DNA of 64,000 nt from Epiperipatus broadwayi. Taxonomy: Eukaryota; Onychophora; Udeonychophora; Euonychophora; Peripatidae. Under the pieces are notes generated by a model. That model saw only the letters and a program-made list of their open reading frames with translations. It ran no database searches and was not told the origin of the DNA. The stretch spans positions 1-64,000 of the forward strand of contig JAQFVV010000459.1 of NCBI GenBank assembly GCA_028023455.1, given 5' to 3'. Below, one piece after another: positions 51,488 through 62,452 of this stretch (the stretch's first letter is position 1; each line of letters begins with the position of its first letter). Made by a program: the position numbers and the translations under genes.

Positions 51488-51633
51488 CATGATTTGAATG
51501 CCTTCTCTTGTAGTAGCATTTATCATAAATAAAAAAAAAAGCTTGTTTAGAGCTATTAGCACGCTCTTAACTTTACATATTAGTAAGTGCAAGCTATATA
51601 TAAGTCATGTGACTTCTGACTTGTTACTATTAC

Positions 51634-53345
51634 TATCATTATCCTTAATTAAAAACGAACAGTTCCTTTTATTAGGACCTCCATAAGAAATTGTACCTTT
51701 AAATTTAAGTTTTTCATTATCTTTAGAAATATTTTGTCTAAAATTAGAAGAATAATTACTAAATTTTTTATTATAAAATTTATTTGAATTTACTCTAAAA
51801 TTATGGGGTAAACTATCCTGTTTGCTAAGCTGCTTAACTGATAATTTTCTATTAGAAATTGAAAAGGAGAAGAGGTGTTAGAAGAATATGTTGATGAAAC
51901 AGAATTAGAAGGCCATCATTTATAAGATACATTAAAATTATTATGACCTCTATAAGAAATTGGACCTTTAAACTTAAGTTCTTCATTATCTTTAGAAATA
52001 TTTTGCCTAAAATCATTTTTTCTTTTAATGTGTTTTTTGAAAACTAAAACATCCCTATGATTTATATGAGAAGTTAGATTTTTTACTCCAGTCTCATAAC
52101 AAGTTTTATCTTTCTTAACAAATGATTGAGACTCTGAACCAGTATTATTGTTTACAACATTTTTTTTATTATTATAATTCTTGCTAACATATAAACTAAT
52201 AATATTACTAGTATCATGCTTTTAATGATATGTATTATGAAAGTTTTTACTGTAAAATATCCTGGTTTTATTTAAACTCACTTTGAAAAACCAAGTTGAT
52301 TTGACAGATGGAAGAGAGCATTGAACACCTTTGTTAAAATTAGAAGAACAATTCAATGGTTTATTACAAAGTTGAGACATCTTAATAATCAAGAATACAT
52401 TTGTGATATAGAATAAGATTGTAAAACCTTTAAAGTGAAATGTTCAGGTTGTGAAATGATATCATTAAGGCATTTATCCATGCAGTTTAAATCAACAAAA
52501 AAGATTCAAACATTCTTGTGAATGTAATGGTAGATTTAGCACCTGTCTTCACAACATCTGATAACCTAGCATTATATTTAGAAATATTATCTACTTCATT
52601 AGAATCGTTAGAATTTTCTTTAATAACCTGAACTGAAGTATTATCACAAGAAGATATTATTATCAAATCTGAGTTTTCTTTAGTAACCATATCATAGTCA
52701 GCTACTTGAAATGTGACTATCAGCGACCACAGGTTTGACCAAATTACACTCATTGTCTTTAAAATCTAAAGTCATGATGTTATTGGCCAATGACTTCATT
52801 GAGTTATTATCCATTACCAATTCATCAAGAAATTTATTAACAACATCTGAAAATTTTATATTGAAAGTTATATTATTACAAGCCTGACATTTAAAAAATC
52901 CATTACCAATTATTTGAAAAATAATAGTATCAGATTTAAACAGCTTAGTACAAGATAAATGAAAATACTCCTGACATTGACCAGAACACTTAATCCTCAT
53001 GGTTGTATCAGAAATAATCAAAGAACAACCATGACAAAATGTAATGTCTGGAATACTATTTTTATCAGGAATAAGCTGATCAGTTATAGTATTCACAAAA
53101 AGATGATCTGAAACAGAAATTGATGATTCTGAAAAAGATTATTAAAAAGAAAATGCTGCATCTTTATTAAGAGAAATCTTACAACAATCACACACAAAAA
53201 CAGATCCACTACAATCCTTATTATTAACAGAATTAAAACAGTCAAAGTGATATTTCAAACCACAGGACCTGGAGCATTTCAAAGATTTTTGCCTTCCATA
53301 AATAACAGATTGACACAATGGACAAGATATGGCATAAGGTGCCAT
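51634..53345 (-). pseudogene. CR1-like ORF1 with two PHD-type zinc fingers (broken)
   Basis: Starts MAPYAISCPLCQSVIYGRQK at 53345. First Cys/His cluster: C-P-L-C, C-S-R-S-C, H-F-D-C, C-D-C-C. An in-frame TAA at 53142 separates it from a second cluster: FCHGCSLII, IKCSGQCQEYFHLSC, FKCQACNN (about 53040-52870), which closely follows a PHD pattern. A frameshift near 52730 and further decay follow, through a basic, Asn/Ser-rich tail to about 51640, where the foldback insert lies; ORF1 continues beyond the insert to about 50870 (ISNLAVGFKSTDIKRFLEDK). Nucleic-acid or chromatin binding is assumed by family analogy only. Confidence 0.7.
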
Positions 53346-53450
53346 GATAAAATTGAAAATATTAAGCAAAGTATATAAGACATTAATAATAAAAAAATAA
53401 AACTCAGAAGAAAACATATTAATAATATTTATACATTTATACAATCATGT

Positions 53451-54341
53451 CACTAAATATATTGAATTGTTAATTGACTCCAATTAAAATTATTAGAGTG
53501 TAACATATTCTCCCTTTTTTAATGTTCCCAGTTTTTGTTTTTCTTTTAATGATGCAAGTCCAAATGAACACATACATATAAACAACCCATGTTAAAAAAA
53601 CTTGAGTTAACTCAAAAGTCCATTAAGAATAAAGTAAAATGTTATCATAAGAAAATCTAATATAATTAAACTTTCATAGTAAATTTTCGTATAATCCAAT
53701 ATAACAGTCAATAAATCTTATGACACCAATAAACCAAAAAAATTAAATAATGAAAGATAGTTTCAGTAATATAAATTAAAACATGAACACAATATTTTCC
53801 AAAAATAAAGTATCATAAGCCTTGTTAATAAAATTCTTTAGGCATAAGAGTTTTAAATGTAGATTACTTAAAACAACCACTAAAAATCCATTTACTTATA
53901 AAATTCCCAAGGTGTATTAGATCCATTCAAAAAACCATTAAATAAAAACCACTAAACAAGCTATTCCATAAAATATTTTGACATCAAAGAATATCAGCAG
54001 TTTTCAATGATCAATTATATTAGAACAATAAAAATTCTGAAAATCTTTAAAAAGACATATTTTGATCCAATTAATTTCACAGAAAATATGCACATATTAA
54101 TCCTTGAACAAAGATTTATAAAATGTATAAATCTTATAAACATAGTATCAAATTAAACAATGTCTATCATAGGCATAATAGTGAATTAAGCTCTCTGTCC
54201 ATATAATAACATAGAGGAAACCAGTATAACATCTAAAAAAGCTGACAAAAAAAATAATGAGAGTCTCAATAATAAAAAAAATTCCAATAGTTTTAAGAGA
54301 AAAAAAACATATTCTTCTTCTACAAGAGACAGCAGATTGAT
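53451..54341. other. AT-rich sequence without recognised gene
   Basis: May include the 5' end or 5' UTR of the CR1-like element, but no boundary is visible. No gene seen. Confidence 0.5.
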
Positions 54342-54741
<400 letters not shown>

Positions 54742-56007
54742 TGCTTTACATTATTTTATATCAAGTCCACTACTTTCTTTTGTCCAGAATTTAAGAAGTT
54801 TTTGTTTTAGTTTATTCAAATTAAAAATTTTATCATAAACCTATATTGCATTTCGATATCCCTGTTTTATTAAGTAACATATAAACATCTTCAAAGGCCA
54901 TTGTTATACAATTGAAAAACAGTTTCAAAGTAAGTATGCATTTTTATTATATGTCAGTTTTTATTTCAAATGCTTCAGATTTTTTATTTGCAATTAACAC
55001 TGTTATTCATTTCATAATATAAAAAGTTGAACAAATACGAATCTTCAAATGCCTCAGATATAGTAATAATTCTGTTTATTTCATCACATGGAAGCACTAT
55101 AATTATAATAAACTTTGGTGAATAACAAATTATTTCAAGCACACATCATAGACTTGTTCTATTAAGTGAACCAATTACTTTGAACAAATCAGTAAAGTCA
55201 ATTTATTAGATTACTCTTTTGTCTCATACACTTTTTTTGCATTTTACATGCATCAAAAACATGTCTATAATGCTTTTTAATCTGTAAAACCATAATGAAT
55301 CTCTGGTAACTCTTCATCTGTAATTGAAGCAACACCTCTTCAACAAAATTCTTGAAAGTATTATTGCTGTAGTAGATAATAGTATTTTATGATTATTATT
55401 GCAGTCTTGTCTATTTCTTTTGCTTTTTAAGTTTGGAACATAAAAAGCTTCCTTAAGATTGGATAGCACAACTTAACATTTAAATATTTTTGAAACTAAT
55501 ATATCACCACCATATTTTAAAACTCTTTTAGCTATTTCATAAGAATTTATAGACTTTCCACTTACAAAATTACAGAGTTATTTTGACTTCATTAAATTAT
55601 ATTCATTTGTCCAAATATAAATGAGTAAATTGAATAGACATACAATTAAATATCATCATTTAAATGCTTGTAATATTTTTCAAGAGATGTTCCAAATATT
55701 TTTTATACCTGTTCAAATCATCATTACATGTACAAAAAATACCAATTCTAGATTAAATAGGATTAAGACACCATTTTTTAAAAAAGTTGTTTTCAATGCA
55801 ACAAAAACATATAAAATGATCATTATCAGTGAATGTACACATCTTCATTGCAGTTTTAATCCAGAAATCATTTTCAAACTATTTTGTCAGTCATTGAACT
55901 TCTGCCTTCAGGTGTTTATATTTATTATAAAATTCTATGTTTATTTTATTATTTTTTAAAACATAAAATTTTATATGCTTATTTTTAATTACATCACCAA
56001 TAATAAA
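54742..56007. other. AT-rich sequence without recognised gene
   Basis: A 112-aa ORF at 55621-55959 (MSKLNRHTIKYHHLNACN...) has no recognised domain and is probably chance. Nothing else seen. Confidence 0.5.
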
Positions 56008-56458
56008 AATCATGAGTCTGAAATCTCAGATCTATTTATAAGAACTCCTATTTTTCTTTTTTAATTAGCTATTTTTCAATACAGCAACTTTATCTCAGTC
56101 TTCATCCTAATTAAAAATTCTCCCCAGGGTTAATCTTATTTATAATTAATTCAAAAATATTTAAAAACAAGTCTCAGCATAGTTAAAATAAATTAGAAAT
56201 TAATTATATTCAAAACAAGAATGCACTTAAAAAGTTTGCTTGCCTTTAATTACTTAAAAAAACAAGTGGTAAAAGAAATTAAAATTTATTAAAAAGTAAA
56301 AATGACACATTTTAAAACAGAACTGAGTATGTGCATTATTACACATACTCTTAAATATTAACTTTTAAATAGTTTTCTTTTTTTGAACATTAATCAAACC
56401 AAAAGTTGGTTTTTATTTTTGTGAAGTGATATTTGACATGGATAATCTATCCATCTCA
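56008..56458 (-). repeat. 3' LTR fragment of second LTR element
   Basis: About 450 bases matching 59783-60253 (for example TTCTCCCCAGGGTTAATC and TTAAAAACAAGTCTCAGC) at around 88-92% by eye. The rest of the expected LTR is missing. Confidence 0.75.
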
Positions 56459-57079
56459 ACTGCCTGATGACCCAATGAAAAAAAAATAAAAGCTTTCCTG
56501 TGCTATTTTTTTTTAACTTTAAACATTTTCAAAAAAAAAAACCCTACAAAAATTCAGCTGAACATTTGCCCTGCACTCTAAAAAAATATTTTATTTTAGA
56601 CATTTAACTAATCTATTCTCATAATCCAGTAACAAATTTTTTTTAAAAAAAAAAAAAATCCAACTGATTGCTATAAATCTAAACTCTTTAACCATTATCT
56701 GGCAGTTCTTTTTCTTTTTTCACTAATATTCTGAAATAAATTAATTTCCCTCTCTTATATTTTACTTGCTTTGAATTCACTATTTTGTTTTTTGAGCTCA
56801 TATAACTGAAAATTATTTTGCTTAACAAAACTCTTCAGTTATTCAACCTTTCCAACTTCATCTTTGATCATATCAACACCAGTAAATGGCAAAATTTTAT
56901 TTTCAGTAATCTTTTTGAAAAGATTTCCCTATAAATGGCTTCTATTTCATCCTTAAGATCATACTATTTAATATTATTTATGGCCTTTAATCTTTAACTT
57001 TCTTGTAGATTTTCTTTCTCTTCCACATGATCTATCTCTTTCCACTCTCCACTTATTTCAAACTTCATTTACACCTTTT

Positions 57080-57394
57080 CTGTCTAAACACTATCCTGTT
57101 CTAACTCAATTTCTATATTTCTCTCAACTTCTTTTTATACCCCATTACTTTTTTTACATGTCTTATTTTCCATAATTTTTATAACCCATTGATTTTGCTC
57201 CATTTTCCCCATTATTACTCTTCTCATTTCTGCTCTGAGTTCATTAATTTCTTTCTTTATTTCTTTACACATTTTTTTTATTTTATTTTTTTACACATTT
57301 CTCTATTTTCTTCCTTTATTTCTATTAACATCTTCATCATCATCTTCATCATCATCCTGAACTCAGACTCTTCCTTTTCTTTATCAACTACCAT
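57080..57394 (-). pseudogene. Gag-like coiled-coil remnant of second LTR element
   Basis: Reads MVVDKEKEESEFRMMMKMMM from 57394, then stops; another frame continues KEINELRAEMRRVIMGKMEQ (about 57250). K/E/M-rich heptad character resembles the palindrome element's gag-like gene, and it occupies the same place after the primer site. The frame is broken by stops near 57280 and 57130. Confidence 0.4.
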
Positions 57395-57640
57395 TTTAAA
57401 AACAAGATTAAACCCACTTTACTAATTTCTTTTTTAAAAAAATATAATCTAAAAGCAAATAAAATACTATTTTCTATTTATTAATTATTTCATATAAAAA
57501 ATATGAATCCTGTTACACCAAACTATCCCAACAATCCATGTCACAACTCAACAAAAACTGATCCCTGCCTATGAAATCATGCCTCCTACACTAAAATCTT
57601 TCTCAATTGTCTAGACAAAATCTCACATGGGCTTCAAACT

Positions 57641-57662
57641 CAAAGCCCCATATTGGGTGCCA
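57641..57662 (-). other. Primer-binding site of second LTR element
   Basis: TGGCACCCAATATGGGGC followed by TTTG on the minus strand. It differs by few bases from the right-palindrome site (TGGCACCCAATCGTGGGGC). Confidence 0.6.
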
Positions 57663-60253
57663 AAATTTAATAAGTATGTAATGGTCACTCAACCTACCTT
57701 TGGTCATGGAGGGTGCCTCCAAACCACTGCATATCTGAAAAATTTGTTTACAGTGATCAAAAGGGGATGGTGATGATAATTTGCACCAACTAGGCTCAGG
57801 GAGACAGCAAGAGAGCTTAAATATTGTTGATACAATTGAGAAATAAAAGCACTAAGACAAACATCAGTAAAATTAAGTTTAAATAAATTTAAATTTTTAT
57901 TAGGAGTTATATAGAATTTTCACTCAGAGATTTATACCAAAAAATGTGGTTTCACCACGCATGTACTAACAAAAATTAAACATCAATGCTCTGGTAAACA
58001 AATTAATTTTCTAATAAAGAATTAAAAAGGAAAAAAGGATTTTACTTCAGCTGGCAATTCACCTAAGTAACTGGCTTCCTTATTCAAATGTTTTGAAATG
58101 AAAAGCAAATGAAAGTTTCTTGCAGGAATCAATGAAACCAGTATGGGTGAGTGATCACTAGCTTAGACTAATGACATCATATTGTCCACAGAACAGCTGC
58201 ATGGAATACAATGCAAGAACACAAAAATAGCAAATGAATATGATGGAGTATGAATTATAGAATGGGAGAAAACTTAAATCTCAAATTTAAAGAAATAAAG
58301 ATCTTGGAAAATACTCCAGAGTAAATAATTTAAAATTGATAAAACATTAAATGTTTGATTTAAGGACAACATACATATAATATGAGTGAATCATGAAACA
58401 AATGATTGGCCACAACTAAGCTGAGTATAATAATTAAAAGCCTCAATAGGAGACAGATAAGTAATTAAAAAACTATTTTTGTCTGCCCAAGAATTTATCA
58501 AGAAAGTGAAATAATTAAAATTACAAATAACATTACAAACTAAATTCTCTGTACATACTCTAACAAATAACTTTAAAGCAAAAAAAATTTAAAAGATCAA
58601 ATCAATCTACTAAACAAAATACTAAAGTTTGACTTTTTGTTTTTTAAGCATATTTATGAGAGAGTGCATATGAGTTATGCAAATATTAAAACATTAAATG
58701 CCTTGGTAGAAAGAATTGTTTTCTCACCTATAATTCAAAATGGAATTAATATCTTCTTACTGGCAATTTATAAAAACTAATTCTAGCTTCCTAATTCAGA
58801 GATATGAAAATCAATATGGTCTTGTACAAAATCAATGAAACAGCATCAGCGAGCATTTATTGGCCCAGAATAATGTGTCAAGTCCAAGAATGTCATATTG
58901 CCAGTAGGTCATCTCATGATGTACCATGTTTAAGGAAATTCATGGGTTATTTCACAGACAAGAAAACTTAAAGAATGATTCAGTCTTATGTAATCTAGAA
59001 AAGAAACGAAATCTCCAACTACAGAAAAACTAGAATAACAAGCATGATTAACCACCAGCCTAAAGATTTGTGGTTTGCAAGAAATGCAAACTAAACACAT
59101 TTAAAATTAATTATTGAACATTAAAATAGGGACAGATGAGGAAACTAAAATTACAAAAAACTGCCAGAGCATTTAGAAATAGTTAGTGAAATAAAGGGAG
59201 ACATAATAAATATATAAAATATAATCTCACAATACACTCTCTGATAACTAAAATGGAAAACAAACTTGGAACCTTAAAACTAAGATTCCAATGCATACTA
59301 TAAATACAATGATAACACTCAGAATACATGCTCAACATATTTTAAACTTAAAAAACAACTGATATAATAAAAATAGTTTACTTTTGAAATTAAGCTGATA
59401 CTTTTACAACCCTGGAAAAATAAAAGAAACACATTACCTTGAGATATAAATTTAAAACTGCAGAGGTCTTTCAGAATGGCAAATATAATTTATTCTATGG
59501 GGATCTCTGGCAAAGACTTTAGGTTTTCATTTTGTTGAGAAGGCAAGAGGCAATGGTAGGGATCAGTTCAAATTTGAGCTCTTATGGCATGATTTGGCAG
59601 GACAATTTGGCTCTGGGGTCTCTTCTTCAAGTTGGCCTAGCATGGCATGGCAAAAATACTATTCTTCAAAGGAATTAATTAGAAGTCCAGAAGATAATTT
59701 CAGTGGAAAATTCTATCAACAAGTACTATTCTTAATAGTTGACAAATAACTACACAAGCAGCATAAACAACAATAGCTGGATAATCATGAGTCCACAACC
59801 CCAGGTCTATTTATAAGAGCTCTTATCTTTTCAAAACATTTGTTAATTAGCCATTTTTCAACATGGCAACTTCATCTGTCTTAATCGTAATTAAAGATTC
59901 TCCCCAGGGTTAATCTTATTTATAATTAATTCAAAAATATTTAAAAACAAGTCTCAGCTTAGTTAAAATAAATTAGAAATTAATTATAATCAAAACAAGA
60001 ATGCAATTAAAAAGTTTGCTTTACTTTAATTACTTTAAAAAAACACAAGCTTAAAATAAAAGTATTTTAGAATTAAAATTTATTAAAAAGTAAAAATTAC
60101 ATATTTTAAAACATAACTGAGTATGTGCATTATTACACGTACTCTTAAATAGTCACTTTTAAATTGTTTTCTCTTTTTTTAAAGTTTAATAAAACCAAAA
60201 GTTGGTTTTATTTTTGTGAAGTGATATTTGACATAAGTAAATTATCCATCTCA
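57663..60253 (-). repeat. 5' LTR of second LTR element (approximate)
   Basis: Bounded by TGAGATGG at 60253 and by the primer site at 57662. Only the first ~470 bases have a partner in the window, so the inner end is inferred from the primer site. No gene is recognised in it. Confidence 0.5.
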
Positions 60254-60668
60254 TTATATATATATATTGAATGAAATATTTCCATAAATTGTTATTATGA
60301 TAAAGAGTTATATCATTGTAAACAGAAATAACTTTTAGCTTTTGATGTTGCCAAAAAACTATCAATTACTAATAATTGACACTCTCTGAGGCTAAACAAG
60401 TTTCTCATTAACTTATAATAGGTCTTTTTTTGGAGTTAAGTTGACATAAAGTTTAATGAACTATCTCAAATTGCAAAATCATATAAATACTTTTTCAGAC
60501 AAAAATGATATGTTAGCATGAATAGAAAATAGCATTTTCATGCTTCATCAATACTTTTGGAAAAATTAAGATGTGATTCTTAAATAACATTTACAAAGAA
60601 TAATTTTGAAGTACCCATTTTAATATTTTTATGAATTTCTAATTCATCATTTGAATTTCTAATTCATC

Positions 60669-60699
<31 letters not shown>

Positions 60700-60731
60700 T
60701 TAATATATAACAAACTAACCAAAGGAAATAC

Positions 60732-60879
60732 ATATAAAAACAAAAAAATAAAGACTTATAAATCCAATAAATAATATAATATTTCAACCAGAGGACTGGT
60801 TTTTTTTCTTTCTGATGAAAACCAGTCCTCTGGTTGAAATATTATATTATTTATTGATTTATAAGTCTTTATTTTTTTG

Positions 60880-60888
<9 letters not shown>
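60732..60888. repeat. Foldback element with hammerhead-like core
   Basis: Inverted arms 60732-60803 and 60818-60888 (about 72 bp, nearly perfect) with a 14-base loop. On the plus strand CTGATGA (60812-60818) is followed by AACCAG-TCCT-CTGGTT and GAAA, the order of a hammerhead core with stem II, but one extra A sits before stem II and stem I/III are only AT-rich and unconvincing. Flanked on the right by a long (TA)n tract; no target duplication seen. Confidence 0.6.

Positions 60889-60963
<75 letters not shown>
60889..60963. repeat. (TA)n microsatellite
   Basis: Uninterrupted TA run. A shorter run lies at 60670-60692. Confidence 0.95.
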
Positions 60964-60967
<4 letters not shown>

Positions 60968-61110
60968 CACAGATAAATTTATACTTTTAAAACTTGGCAC
61001 AAATCTCAAGCCTCATCTTTATTAAATTTAAATTATTATCTCATGTTAATGCATATGGATATAATATAGTTGATTACATTTAATAAAGATAGAGATAGGA
61101 GTCTATATGT

Positions 61111-61510
61111 ATTTTTATATTGGACTATTTCCATAATCTAATATGTGTGTTGAATGTCTTTAGAAAAGTTTAATTTTATTTAAATATTCCAAATACATTC
61201 AACTGTTAGTAATATTACACAATTGTTAGTAATACCACAGCAAACAGGTTAGTATATGGACAATGTTTCGAGAGGGATTTTTCTCCCCTCTTCTTCAGGT
61301 GTTGCTGGCATGACCAGTGACAGTACTATCATGGGATTCGAAACTGGGTCCTTAGATTCTTGATTATTGAATTTTAAGGTAACGTAATGTATTTGGAATA
61401 TTTAAATAAAATTAAACTTTTCTAAAGACATTCAACACATATATTAGATGATGGAAATAGTCCAATATAAAACTACAGCTAGAACAACATCATCACAAAC
61501 CTTCAGGAAA
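61111..61510. mobile_element. Foldback insert with 16-bp target duplication
   Basis: 400-bp insert flanked by ATAGGAGTCTATATGT at 61095-61110 and 61511-61526. Arms 61113-61199 and 61386-61472 (about 87 bp) are inverted copies; a 38-bp tail follows the right arm, the same plan as 51009-51633. Between the arms, on the minus strand, CTGAAGA, a G/C-rich hairpin and GAAAC (61301-61259) look like a decayed hammerhead. No ORF. Probably a Penelope-related or similar short retroelement; this is inference. Confidence 0.7.
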
Positions 61511-61526
61511 ATAGGAGTCTATATGT

Positions 61527-62404
61527 TTGTAGAATTATTGCAAATTAAAGTATCACTTTTTAATTATTCTATCACACATGAAAATTCATAAAGATAATTG
61601 AATTCTTTGAGGGCCTATTTTGTGAGGATTGCTTAGGACTAAATAGACTCAGGCCTTAACATCTCTTGAAATAACGTTGAAGTATGCAAACATTAATATT
61701 CATCAATGTCATTTGAAGTCAAAAAGCTATTGTTGAATATAGTATTATTTTTTCTGCTAATATTTTTGGTAGATAACATAAGACTAAAAATAGTTGACTG
61801 AATTAAATAAATAAAAAGACAATGCTAGACCAATCAATAAAAGTAACCATAACTTTTATGTTATGCAATCAAGTAAAAGGTGAAATAAAATTCCCTGAAT
61901 TATATTTTGCATGTAAATTTCATTTCAATTATTCTTCTTATTTTAAATTTCGATAATATATATCTCTAATAATGATTATATTACACTTGAAAAATAAGAA
62001 TCACAAATATATATGCTTTGTTAAAGATCTGAAAAAATATTAAAATTTTGTAATTAACTATTATCTTAAATTATCACCAATTATCACCTTACTATTGTTC
62101 TGTCAGTTACCACAGTGATGGAATGACAGCCTATAAACCTCAAGGTCCACAGACTGTCACTCTGGTTCTACTAGTTCTGACAGTAGAACTTCTTATAAAT
62201 TCTGAGTGATTAAGTGCTAGACAAATTATTGATTTTCATTACTTTTTATTTATTGTGTTCAAAAATGTGTTACCAATCACCTGTAGCAGTAGTAAACACC
62301 GAATATAAAGACAAGCTGTGAAAATGCTTATGTATGAAAATTGTTATTAAATACTAATAATATCTTATGTTTTCAAAATAAGCATTAAATCTAATATTTT
62401 GTAT
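61527..62404. other. AT-rich 5' flank of the GPCR gene
   Basis: No exon could be assigned. An upstream 5' UTR exon of the GPCR may lie here, or the whole stretch may be intron. Confidence 0.5.
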
Positions 62405-62412
62405 TTTTCCAG
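62401..62412 (+). promoter_or_regulatory. Possible 3' splice acceptor before GPCR start
   Basis: GTATTTTTCCAG, a short pyrimidine tract ending in AG, 40 bases before the ATG. It suggests that the coding exon is preceded by a 5' UTR intron. No branch point or donor was identified. Confidence 0.4.
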
Positions 62413-62422
62413 ATAATTTTAG

Positions 62423-62431
62423 ATGGCATGA
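62423..62431 (+). promoter_or_regulatory. Two-codon upstream ORF
   Basis: ATGGCATGA (Met-Ala-stop) lies 22 bases before the main start and, if in the mature 5' UTR, could lower translation of the receptor. Confidence 0.35.
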
Positions 62432-62452
62432 GAGCTACAATAATAAATAAAT

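Larger units (their letters stand above)
51009..51633. mobile_element. Foldback insert with opposed hammerhead ribozymes
   Basis: 625-bp insertion in CR1 ORF1, flanked by a 17-bp direct repeat TATCATTATCCTTAATT (50992-51008 and 51634-51650), a target-site duplication of retrotransposon size. Inside are inverted arms 51009-51243 and 51344-51577 (about 235 bp, near perfect) around a 100-bp spacer, then a 56-bp tail. Each arm contains a hammerhead ribozyme. No ORF. The inverted terminal repeats, variable-length duplication and hammerheads match what is known of Penelope-like elements (whose pLTRs hold hammerheads) or their short derivatives and retrozymes; which of these cannot be decided here. 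Confidence 0.8.
47775..53450 (-). mobile_element. CR1-like LINE, interrupted by a hammerhead foldback
   Basis: About 5 kb non-LTR retrotransposon on the minus strand (5.7 kb including a 625-bp insert). ORF1 (from 53345) has two PHD-type zinc fingers, ORF2 has endonuclease, reverse transcriptase and the usual CR1 C-terminal end (RTYNKDFANDDIF near 48020). Three-prime UTR ends with AATAAA and a trinucleotide tail. PHD fingers in ORF1 are established for CR1-like elements. Multiple stops and frameshifts show it is inactive. The 5' end is uncertain. Confidence 0.8.
56008..60253 (-). mobile_element. Second long-LTR retroelement, decayed
   Basis: Direct repeats at 56008-56458 and about 59783-60253 mark truncated 3' and full 5' LTRs on the minus strand; both begin TGAGATGGATA. 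A primer site TGGCACCCAATATGGGGC lies at 57662-57641 (minus), placing the 5' LTR at about 57663-60253, i.e. about 2.6 kb, the same size as in the palindrome family, although LTR sequence is different. The interior is short (about 1.2 kb) with only a gag-like remnant. The class is therefore the same as, but the family distinct from, the palindrome element. Confidence 0.6.

Noticed and set aside
55621-55959. 112-aa ORF upstream of the second LTR element
   Set aside because: No recognisable domain, AT-driven composition (Ile/Phe/Lys/Asn), no neighbouring gene signals.
61259-61301. Active hammerhead ribozyme in the 61-kb foldback
   Set aside because: Core boxes are present, but an extra A precedes stem II and the first stem I pair would be C opposite C; kept only as a relic.
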